Shown here one piece after another: positions 57,147 through 64,000 of a stretch of DNA of 64,000 bases. Under the pieces are notes generated by a model. The model saw only the letters and a program-made list of their open reading frames with translations. It made no database searches and was not told the origin of the DNA. The DNA comes from Amycolatopsis sp. NBC_01488 (lineage in GTDB: Bacteria > Actinomycetota > Actinomycetes > Mycobacteriales > Pseudonocardiaceae), in assembly GCF_036227105.1 (NCBI RefSeq), contig NZ_CP109434.1, positions 6,234,501-6,298,500 of the forward strand, read 5' to 3'. Numbering within the stretch: the stretch's first letter is position 1; each line of letters begins with the position of its first letter. Both the position numbers and the translations under genes were made by a program.

Positions 57147-58343
57147 TCACACCGGGTCGAACAGCACCGGGACTTCACGGGGACTGCGGAGCTTGGGCCC
57201 CAGAACCCACGCGAGATCCTCGGCGGGCTCGGCCAGGCGAAGGTTCGGCAGCCGCCTGAAGAGCAGTTCCAGCGCCACTTCTCCTTCCAGGCGGGCCAAC
57301 GGCGCACCCACGCACAGGTGGATGCCGTGGCCGAAGGCCAGGTGGGAACGCCACTCGTCGACCACGAACCGTTCGGCGGCGGCGAAGCGGGCCGGGTCGC
57401 GGTTGGCCGCGGCCAGCGAGATCACCACCGCGTCGCCCTTCCTGATCGGCGTCTCGCCGATGGTCATGTCCTCGGTGGCCCAGCGGTTCACCGACGTCTG
57501 GACGGGCGAGTCGTAGCGCAGCGACTCCTCGACCGCGATCTTCCACGGCAGCGAGCCGTCCAGCAGCTTGGCGAGTTCCGTCGGGTGCTGGAGCAGGCGC
57601 AGTCCCGCCGCCGCGATCAGCGGTCCCGTGCTGACCATGCCGGCGCCGAGGAGGACGTACAGCATGCCCTCCAGTTCCTCGGCACTGTGCACGACGCCGC
57701 GTTCGAGGCCCTCGATCATGATCGTCGTGACGTCGTCACCGCGGTGGGACCGCTTGTACGCGATCAGGTCGCGGACGTAGGCCATCAGCTCGTCGGTGGC
57801 CGGGCCGCCGCCGTACGGCGCCTCGGTGTAGCCCGCCACCAGGAATCGGTCGATGCAGCGGCTGACCTCCATCCGCTGGTCCTCCGGGATCCCGTAGTAG
57901 TCGTGGATCACCGCCCACGGGATCGGCCAGCTGTAGTCCGCCACCAGATCGGCCCGGCCGGTGCCGGCGAACTCGTCGATCAGCGCGTGGCACGTCTCGA
58001 GCACCCTGGGCCGCAGGCGTTCCGTCGCCCCCGGGCTGAGGATCGGGCTCACCAGGTGCCGCAGCCGGGTGTGGTCCGGCGGGTCCTTGCCGAGCAGGTC
58101 GCCGTGGTCCTCCGGGCTCTCGTCCGGCTTCCCGGCGTGGCGCCGGTCGTGGCTCAGCCTGCGGTCCGCCAGGCACGCGCGGGCCTCGGCGTGCGTGGTG
58201 ACCAGCCACGCGGTGCCTTCGCCGTCCGGGCCGGGCACGCTGGCCACGGGCATGTCCTCGCGCAGCCAGGCCAGGTTCTCGTACGGATCCGGATCACCCT
58301 GTCCTTGCCGCGAGACGAAGTCCGGCAGCCGGACGTGCGCCAT
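57147..58343 (-). CDS. Cytochrome P450
   Basis: 398 residues. The heme loop is FGHGIHLCVGAPLARLE with Cys344; ExxR is EESLRYDSPV; KDPPDHTRLRHLVSPILSP is the C-helix pattern of bacterial class I P450s. The I-helix reads LLGAGMVSTGPLI: where most P450s have an acid-alcohol pair (E/D-T), it has Val-Ser, so the usual proton-relay acid is missing. Divergent from the NRPS gene with shared motif repeats between, so it probably tailors the peptide or a building block. No ferredoxin gene is nearby. Confidence 0.92.
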   Translation of the reverse strand: MAHVRLPDFVSRQGQGDPDPYENLAWLREDMPVASVPGPDGEGTAWLVTTHAEARACLADRRLSHDRRHAGKPDESPEDHGDLLGKDPPDHTRLRHLVSPILSPGATERLRPRVLETCHALIDEFAGTGRADLVADYSWPIPWAVIHDYYGIPEDQRMEVSRCIDRFLVAGYTEAPYGGGPATDELMAYVRDLIAYKRSHRGDDVTTIMIEGLERGVVHSAEELEGMLYVLLGAGMVSTGPLIAAAGLRLLQHPTELAKLLDGSLPWKIAVEESLRYDSPVQTSVNRWATEDMTIGETPIRKGDAVVISLAAANRDPARFAAAERFVVDEWRSHLAFGHGIHLCVGAPLARLEGEVALELLFRRLPNLRLAEPAEDLAWVLGPKLRSPREVPVLFDPV

Positions 58344-58377
58344 GGCGAATCCTCCCCAGTGGTATTTGCCGGCGGGT

Positions 58378-58878
58378 CATTCCGGCCCGGAATGGTGCGG
58401 TAACGCCAATTGAGCGGGCTCTCGCCGGCCACCAAATGACCGGTACCGGATCATGACCCTTTCCGAGACTTACCAGCATCCCGGCGTCCGTGCAAGGAGG
58501 TTGATTCGATTGGCGGAGGGGGGCCTGTCGGTCTTTCACGAACGCGGCCGGTGGTTGGTTGACAGGACGCTGGTGCTGGTTCATCCTGGGACGGAGCGAA
58601 CTTGGGGATGGATGGCCGTCTGCGTTGTCGCGCAGCGGAAACAGGGGTCGATGGGGGCAGGGCAACAGCGGGCAGTCGATCTTCCGATCGTGGTCGCCCG
58701 GTCACCGGAATGGATTAACCGAACGGCGCGTGCCGGTCGTCCGGAAGCGCTGTCCGCGATTGATCCGCCACGTGATTCGTCCGCTTCGGCGCTGTTTCGC
58801 ATACCTGCGAAAAACGGGATGGACCGGTGCACACGCGCCGGTGATCGGACATTCCGGTGTCCATTCCGGCGGGAATGG
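58378..58878. promoter_or_regulatory. Divergent P450-NRPS promoter region with repeated CATTCCGG
   Basis: The octamer CATTCCGG or its complement occurs at 58378, 58387, 58705, 58850 and 58862. The first two form a perfect inverted repeat with a one-base centre (58378-58394); the last is part of CCATTCC-GGCG-GGAATGG (58861-58878), 27 bases before the NRPS start. CCGGTACCGG (58440-58449) is a further palindrome. I saw no typical IdeR/DmdR iron box. A dedicated regulator binding both ends is the likely reading. Confidence 0.55.
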
Positions 58879-58904
58879 TGGCCGAGGACAGAAGGGGACT
58901 GGGG

Positions 58905-61900
58905 ATGACCTCCGGCAAGACCGTGCTGGACCGGTTCGCCGAGCAGGTGGCCACGCGCCCGTCGGGGCCCGCGCTGGCGTGCGGCAGCGGCCGGCTGACC
59001 TACGCCGAGCTCGACGCGCGCGCCACCCGGATGGCCGCGGCGCTGCAGGACCGGGCGATCGGTACGGAGTCCCGGGTCGGCCTGTGCCTCGGCCGGACGA
59101 TCGACCTCCCGGTGGCCATGCTGGCGATCCTCAAGGCGGGCGCGGCGTTCGTCGCGCTCGACCCCGCGCACCCGGCCGAGCGGCTGCGGGGGCTGGTCGA
59201 GGACTCCGGTGCGGCCTGCGTGATCGCCGAGCCCGGCAGCACCTGGACGGCCGAGGTCGACCACGTGACGGTCCAGGACCTGGCCCGCGCGGGCAGCGCC
59301 GGGCCGCTGCCCCGCGTCGGCCCCGGAAACGCGATGTACGTGGTCTTCACCTCCGGCTCCACCGGACGCCCGAAGCCCGTGGTGATGGAACACGGCCCCA
59401 CCGCGAGGCTGATGAGCTGGGCCGCGCGGCGCTACGACCTCACCGGCGCGGTGCCCCAGTACTTCCCGGTGACCTCGGACGTGTGCGCGTACGAGATCTT
59501 CTCCGCCTGGTGGGCGGGCGGCTGCGTGGTCGTCGTCGAGGAGGACGACCGCTACGACGTCGCCCGGCTGGCCGAGCTGATCCGGCGGCACGGCGTCGCC
59601 ACCGCGCTGCTGCCCGGCGCCGTGCTCGCCGACCTGGCCCGGTACGCCGGTGGCGACCCCTCCGCCGTCGCGACGCTGCGGCAGCTGGTGACCACCGGCG
59701 ACCGGCTCACCATCGGCGACGACCTGCGCCGGATGTGCCGGGACCTGCCCGGCCTCACCCTGGACAACCAGTGGGGATCCACCGAGGTCAACGTGGTCAC
59801 CGCGGGCCTGCTGAGCGGACCGGCGGACGACTGGCCCGCCACGCCGTCCATCGGGTCGCCGGTGTCCGGCGGCCGCATCCACGTGCTGGACGAGCACCTC
59901 GAACGGGTCCCGGTCAACGTCCCCGGCGACCTGTACGTCGGCGGCACCCAGGCGGCCCGCGGCTACCTCGGCCGCGCCGATCTCACCGCCGCCGCGTTCC
60001 TGCCGGACCCGTACACGGCCACGCCGGGCGGCCGGATGTACCGCACCGGCGACCGGGGCCGCTGGCGGCCGGACGGCACGCTGGAGTTCCTGGGCCGCAG
60101 CGACTTCCAGGTCAAGGTGCACGGCTACCGGGTGGAACCGGGCGAGATCGAGGGCGTGCTGCGCGCCCACCCGTCGGTCGCCCGCGCCGCGGTCGTGGCG
60201 CAGCGGACCGGCACCGGCGTCCGGCTCGTCGCGTACGCCACCCCGCGGGAGTCCGAAGTGGACACCTCGGCGCTGCGGGACCACCTGCGCGGGCACCTGC
60301 CGCAGCACCTGGTCCCGGCGGTCGTGGTGGCGTTGCCGGAGATGCCGCTGACCGCCACCGGCAAGGTCGACCGCGGCAGGCTGCCCGCCGTCGACGCGGA
60401 GCCCGCGCCGGTGCGAACCGAACCCCGCGACGACGTCGAGCGGAAGATCATCGAGGTCTGGCAGGCCGTGCTGAAGCGCGACGCCATCGGGCCGGAGGAC
60501 GACTTCTTCTCGCTGGGCGGGCATTCGCTGCTGTGCGTGCAGGTCGTCGCCCGGATCGGCCGCGCCTTCGACGTGGAGCTGCCGCTGCGGGCCATGTTCA
60601 CCCACCGCACACCCGCCGAGTTCGCCGAGGTGGTGGCCGGTGCCAGGGCAGGCGGGCAGCCGAAGCTGACCCGGCAGTCGCCGGGCAGCCCGCGGCTGCT
60701 GTCCTTCGCGCAGCAGCGGTTGTGGTTCCTCGACCAGCTCCAGCCGGGCATGACCGCCTACAACCTGCCCCGGACGCACCGCCTCCGGGGTGCACTGGAC
60801 ACCGGAGCGCTGCGACGGGCGTTCGACACGATCATCACCCGGCACTCGGCGCTGCGGTCGCACTTCGAAGAGGTCGACGGCGAGCCGCTCGTCGTGCTCG
60901 ACCGCCCCGGCCGGATCACCTTGGACAGCGTCGACCTCTCGGCGGAGCCCGACCCCGAAGGCGCCGCGCTCGACCTGCTGCGCGATCGCGCGGAGACCCC
61001 GTTCGACCTGTCGTCGGGGCCGCTGGTCCGGGCCGTGCTCGTCCGGCTCGCGCCCGAGGACCACATCCTGCAGACCGTCATCCACCACGCCGTGTACGAC
61101 GGCCTGTCCCAGCAGATCCTCACCGACGAGCTGTCCCGGGCGTACCGGGCCGAACTGGCCGGCGCACCGGCCGGCCTGCCCGAACCGGCGGTGGAGTACA
61201 CCGACTACGCCGCTTGGCAGCGCGCCCTGCTCGCCGGCGACACGAGCGCCGAACAGGCACGCTACTGGCGCGGCAAGCTCGGGGGCGCGCCCGCGGTCCT
61301 GGAGCTGCCCGCCGACCGGCCGCGCCCGCCGGTGCCGACGTACCTGGGCGCCGCGGTGCCGTTCTCCGTTCCCGCCGACGTCGTGGGGCGGCTCCGCGAG
61401 ATCGCCAACGACGGGCAGGCCACCACGTTCATGCTCACGCTGGCCGCGTTCCAGGTGCTGCTGGCGCGGTACGCCGGGACCGACGACCTGATCGTCGGCT
61501 GCCCGGTCTCCGGGCGCAGCGAACCCGAGCTGGAGCCGCTGATCGGGTTCTTCGTCAACTCGATCGCCCTGCGCGCCAAGGTGTCCGGCGAAGAGCGGTT
61601 CACCGACCTGCTGGCCCAGGTGCGGGAGACCACGCTCGACGCGTTCGCCCACCAGGACCTGCCGTTCGAGCAACTCGTGCAGGTACTGGCACCACCACGC
61701 GACCTGAGCCGCAACCCGGTGATCCAGGTGTGGTTCCAGCTGTTCGAGGCCGAGTCGCTGGACCGGTTCGACCTGTCCGGGCTGTCGGTGTCGGAGTTCC
61801 TCGACCTGGACACGGCCACCACCACCCGGTTCGACCTCGAGCTGCAGCTGCAGGTGGCCGCCGGGGGCGGCCTGAACGGGCAGGTCGTGTACGCCACCGG

Positions 61901-62807
61901 CCTGTTCGACGAGCCGACCGTCCGCCGGTTCGCCGAGCACTACACCACCCTGCTCGCCGCCATCGCCGCCGATCCGCGGACCCGCGTGGACCGGCTGGCC
62001 GTCACCACCGCCGACGAGCGCGAACGCGTGCTGGGTGAATGGAGCGACCGCGCGGGCGGCGCGCTCGTCCTGGACGACCGGCTCGAGCCGGCCCCGGTCA
62101 ACGTCCCCGGCGATCTCTACACCGCGACCGAAACGGACGTGGACGCCGTCGAAGTCCGCGGAAAACGCTTCCACCGCACCGGCGAGCTGGCCCGCTGGCG
62201 GGCCGACGGGTCGCTGGAGCGGCTCGGGAGCCCCGGCCGGGTGCTCCGGGTCCGCGGCTACCGGCTGGAGCTGACCGAGGTCGAGGCCGCGTTGCGGGAA
62301 CACCCCGCGATCGCCGAGGCGGCCGTCACCGCGCACGACACCGAGGTGGGCGTCCGCCTCGCCGCGTACCTGGTGCCCGCGGCGGGGGAGACCGTGCCGG
62401 AACCCGCGCCGCTGCGCGACTGGCTGCGCCAGGGGCTGCTCGACCAGTTCGTCCCGCAGGGGCTCACCGTGCTCGACGAGCTGCCGGTCACCGCGGCCGG
62501 CGAGGTCGACGTGGCCGCGCTGCCGGAGCCGGACCTGGACGTGGCGCGCGTGGCGCCCCGGGACGACACCGACCGGGAGATCCTCGCGCTGTGGTGTGAG
62601 CTGCTCGGTCACGCCGACATCGGCATCCACGACAACTTCTTCGACGTCGGCGGCCACTCGCTGCTGGTGCCGCAGGTGGTGCACCGGGTGAACAAGACGT
62701 TCGGCACCGCACTGCCGATGCGTTCGCTGTTCGACGCCCAGACGGTGATGACCCTGGCCGACCGGGTGCGGCTCGCCACGGCGGGCCGGCCCGCCGACCA
62801 CGCATGA
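58905..62807 (+). CDS. Nonribosomal peptide synthetase, A-PCP-C-(A remnant)-PCP
   Basis: 1300 residues from ATG 58905 (AAGGGGA six bases upstream). Adenylation domain (about 1-510): A3 TSGSTGRPKP, A8 VKVHGYRVEPGEIE, A10 LTATGKVDR. PCP1: LGGHSLL with Ser near 540. Condensation domain (about 595-1025): LSFAQQRLWFLDQL and active-site HHAVYDG near 726. The next adenylation domain (about 1048-1210) starts only at PVNVPGDLY and keeps HRTGELARW and RVRGYRLELTEVE, but its A10 reads PVTAAGEVD, Lys replaced by Glu. PCP2: VGGHSLL with Ser near 1251. No thioesterase or MbtH-like gene is in the window. Confidence 0.95.
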   Translation: MTSGKTVLDRFAEQVATRPSGPALACGSGRLTYAELDARATRMAAALQDRAIGTESRVGLCLGRTIDLPVAMLAILKAGAAFVALDPAHPAERLRGLVEDSGAACVIAEPGSTWTAEVDHVTVQDLARAGSAGPLPRVGPGNAMYVVFTSGSTGRPKPVVMEHGPTARLMSWAARRYDLTGAVPQYFPVTSDVCAYEIFSAWWAGGCVVVVEEDDRYDVARLAELIRRHGVATALLPGAVLADLARYAGGDPSAVATLRQLVTTGDRLTIGDDLRRMCRDLPGLTLDNQWGSTEVNVVTAGLLSGPADDWPATPSIGSPVSGGRIHVLDEHLERVPVNVPGDLYVGGTQAARGYLGRADLTAAAFLPDPYTATPGGRMYRTGDRGRWRPDGTLEFLGRSDFQVKVHGYRVEPGEIEGVLRAHPSVARAAVVAQRTGTGVRLVAYATPRESEVDTSALRDHLRGHLPQHLVPAVVVALPEMPLTATGKVDRGRLPAVDAEPAPVRTEPRDDVERKIIEVWQAVLKRDAIGPEDDFFSLGGHSLLCVQVVARIGRAFDVELPLRAMFTHRTPAEFAEVVAGARAGGQPKLTRQSPGSPRLLSFAQQRLWFLDQLQPGMTAYNLPRTHRLRGALDTGALRRAFDTIITRHSALRSHFEEVDGEPLVVLDRPGRITLDSVDLSAEPDPEGAALDLLRDRAETPFDLSSGPLVRAVLVRLAPEDHILQTVIHHAVYDGLSQQILTDELSRAYRAELAGAPAGLPEPAVEYTDYAAWQRALLAGDTSAEQARYWRGKLGGAPAVLELPADRPRPPVPTYLGAAVPFSVPADVVGRLREIANDGQATTFMLTLAAFQVLLARYAGTDDLIVGCPVSGRSEPELEPLIGFFVNSIALRAKVSGEERFTDLLAQVRETTLDAFAHQDLPFEQLVQVLAPPRDLSRNPVIQVWFQLFEAESLDRFDLSGLSVSEFLDLDTATTTRFDLELQLQVAAGGGLNGQVVYATGLFDEPTVRRFAEHYTTLLAAIAADPRTRVDRLAVTTADERERVLGEWSDRAGGALVLDDRLEPAPVNVPGDLYTATETDVDAVEVRGKRFHRTGELARWRADGSLERLGSPGRVLRVRGYRLELTEVEAALREHPAIAEAAVTAHDTEVGVRLAAYLVPAAGETVPEPAPLRDWLRQGLLDQFVPQGLTVLDELPVTAAGEVDVAALPEPDLDVARVAPRDDTDREILALWCELLGHADIGIHDNFFDVGGHSLLVPQVVHRVNKTFGTALPMRSLFDAQTVMTLADRVRLATAGRPADHA

Positions 62808-62836
62808 CCCGCAGCCACCGGACCCGGGGGGAGCAC

Positions 62837-64000
62837 ATGGACGACACCAGTGACATCGTGGCGGTCGGCTTCGGGCCCGCCAACCTGGCACTGGCCATCG
62901 CGGTGGAGGAGCACAACGCCGCCGCGGCGCCGGAACACCGGCTGCGCGCGAGGTTCCTGGAGCGCCAGCCCCGCTTCGGCTGGCACCGCGGGATGTTGCT
63001 GGCCGACGCCACCATGCAGATCAGCTTCCTCAAGGATCTGGTCACCTTGCGCAACCCGGGCAGCCGGTTCACCTTCCTGACCTACCTGCACGAGCGGTCG
63101 CGGCTGGTCGACTTCATCAACCACAAGACGTTGTTCCCCACCCGCCTGGAGTTCCACGACTACCTCGACTGGGCCGCGGCCGAGTTCGCGGACCGCGTCG
63201 AGTACGGCGCGACCGTGACCGACATCCGGCCGGTCGTCGCCGGGGAGCAGGTCGTGGCGCTCGACGTCGTCGCGGAGGGACCGGCGGGCCGGGTCGTGCG
63301 GCGAGCGCGCAACGTCGTCATCGGCACCGGCATCGAACCGGTGCTGCCGCACGGCATCACCCGGTCGCCGCGGGTGTGGCACAGCAGCGAGCTGCTCGAC
63401 CGGCTGTCCGGGCCGGAAGGCCGGGCCGCCACGGCGTTCGCGGTGATCGGTGCCGGGCAGAGCAGCGCCGAAGTGGCCGCCTACCTGCACCAGCAGGTGC
63501 CGGACTCGCAGGTGCACGCCATCTTCTCCCGGTACGGCTACAGCCCCGCCGACGACTCCCCGTTCGCCAACCGCGTGTTCGATCCGGCCGCGGTGGACGA
63601 GTTCTTCGCGGCGCCGGAGTCGGTGAAGGAGAAGTTCCTGCACTACCACGGCAACACCAACTACTCGGTGGTGGACGTCGAGCTGATCGAGGACCTTTAC
63701 CGCCGGGTGTACCGGGAGCGCGTCGCCGGCCACCGCCGGCTGCACATCCACCACCTTTCGCAGGTGACCCGGGTGGACGAGCGCGGCGACGGCGTGGTGC
63801 TGCGCGTGCAGGCGATGGCCGGGGAAACCGGGCACGACCTGGCGGTCGACGTCGTCGTGTGCGCCACCGGCTACCGGCCGATGGAGCCGGACGTGGTGCT
63901 CGGCGGGGTGGCGGACCTGTGCAAGCGCACCGGGTCCGGGCTGTTCCGGATCGAGCGGGACTACCGGATCACCACCGGCGACAACGTCCACTGTGGAATC
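62837..64000 (+). CDS. L-ornithine/L-lysine N-monooxygenase (partial)
   Basis: At least 388 residues, cut by the right edge. FAD motif VAVGFGPANLALAIA at the N-terminus, then GMLLADATMQISFLKDLVTLRNP and SRLVDFINHKTLFPTRLEFHDYLDWAA, and NADPH motif VIGAGQSSAEVAAYLHQ; this is the SidA/PvdA/CchB family. It hydroxylates the side-chain amine of ornithine or lysine, the first step to a hydroxamate ligand. ATG 62837 has GGGGGGAG four to five bases upstream; in-frame ATG 62804 overlaps the NRPS stop (ATGA) and is the alternative. It supports a siderophore assignment for the cluster. Confidence 0.93.
   Translation, partial: MDDTSDIVAVGFGPANLALAIAVEEHNAAAAPEHRLRARFLERQPRFGWHRGMLLADATMQISFLKDLVTLRNPGSRFTFLTYLHERSRLVDFINHKTLFPTRLEFHDYLDWAAAEFADRVEYGATVTDIRPVVAGEQVVALDVVAEGPAGRVVRRARNVVIGTGIEPVLPHGITRSPRVWHSSELLDRLSGPEGRAATAFAVIGAGQSSAEVAAYLHQQVPDSQVHAIFSRYGYSPADDSPFANRVFDPAAVDEFFAAPESVKEKFLHYHGNTNYSVVDVELIEDLYRRVYRERVAGHRRLHIHHLSQVTRVDERGDGVVLRVQAMAGETGHDLAVDVVVCATGYRPMEPDVVLGGVADLCKRTGSGLFRIERDYRITTGDNVHCGI

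Noticed and set aside
58344..58904. IdeR/DmdR iron box upstream of the NRPS
   Set aside because: No sequence close to the 19-bp TTAGGTTAGGCTAACCTAA-type consensus was seen, despite the siderophore context.
58453..58908. 151-codon plus-strand frame ahead of the NRPS
   Set aside because: It covers the repeated-motif promoter region, has no family resemblance and runs into the NRPS start in another frame; not accepted as a gene.
58581..62891. 1436-codon minus-strand frame opposite the NRPS
   Set aside because: Antisense shadow; the plus strand has full NRPS motifs.
1..64000. CRISPR arrays, tRNA, rRNA and complete insertion sequences
   Set aside because: I read for spaced repeats, TTCGA-type T-arms and transposase motifs on both strands and found none beyond the single IS110-like scrap; a covariance-model scan would be needed to exclude RNA genes firmly.

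Overview
The window is a chromosomal stretch of a high-GC actinomycete. GTG and TTG starts, ATGA/GTGA stop-start overlaps, a Kdp potassium system, a DevR/DevS-type two-component pair, GAF-ANTAR proteins, several small actinobacterial hypothetical families and a nonribosomal peptide/siderophore locus all fit the Pseudonocardiaceae. An Amycolatopsis-like organism is my best guess, but that is inference. I saw no rRNA, tRNA, CRISPR array or intact transposase.

Layout. 1-9929: a catabolic operon with a dipeptide/nickel-type ABC importer (binding-protein end, two permeases, two ATPases) coupled to a fumarylacetoacetase-fold hydrolase, a two-domain extradiol-dioxygenase-like protein, a fused tandem NTF2/SnoaL protein and an FAD aromatic hydroxylase, followed by a convergent GntR regulator. 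10465-18625: kdp operon (small peptide, frameshifted kdpF, kdpABC, kdpDE, small acidic ORF) behind phased direct repeats that look like a KdpE site. 18771-24435: an FAD-monooxygenase fragment, then three regulator/enzyme units, two of them with clear TetR-type operators. 24796-35556: a dormancy/stress island (HPF, STAS, DUF6292-like, desaturase, two GAF-ANTAR proteins, phosphoribosyltransferase, DevR, Acg-type nitroreductase, DevS, two small DUF-like proteins). Four copies of a 14-bp motif lie upstream of members of this island.

35668-41646 is a decayed zone: a groEL remnant with an intact CIRCE operator, an IS110-like scrap, an SDR fragment and several small ORFs, with a lipase-like hydrolase and a PadR/membrane-protein unit between them. 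41597-50914: NhaA-DsbA fusion, class II amidotransferase, glucose-6-phosphate dehydrogenase, SDR, membrane protein, a cydA-like fragment, a frameshifted histidine kinase coupled to a MEDS-domain protein, and a 3-hydroxyisobutyrate-dehydrogenase-like enzyme. 51293-55330: a second aromatic-type operon (FAD monooxygenase and two alpha/beta hydrolases) with a divergent TetR. 55812-56906: a Sel1/TPR-like repeat protein. 57147-64000: a P450 divergent from an NRPS and an ornithine/lysine N-monooxygenase, the start of a probable hydroxamate siderophore cluster.

Most interesting points: the NRPS ends in an A(remnant)-PCP module whose second adenylation domain has lost its N-terminal core and its A10 lysine; the P450-NRPS intergenic region carries five copies of CATTCCGG; several single genes are reduced to short ends by internal deletion (groEL, cydA, two SDRs); and kdpF and a histidine kinase each lack one base in a G run.
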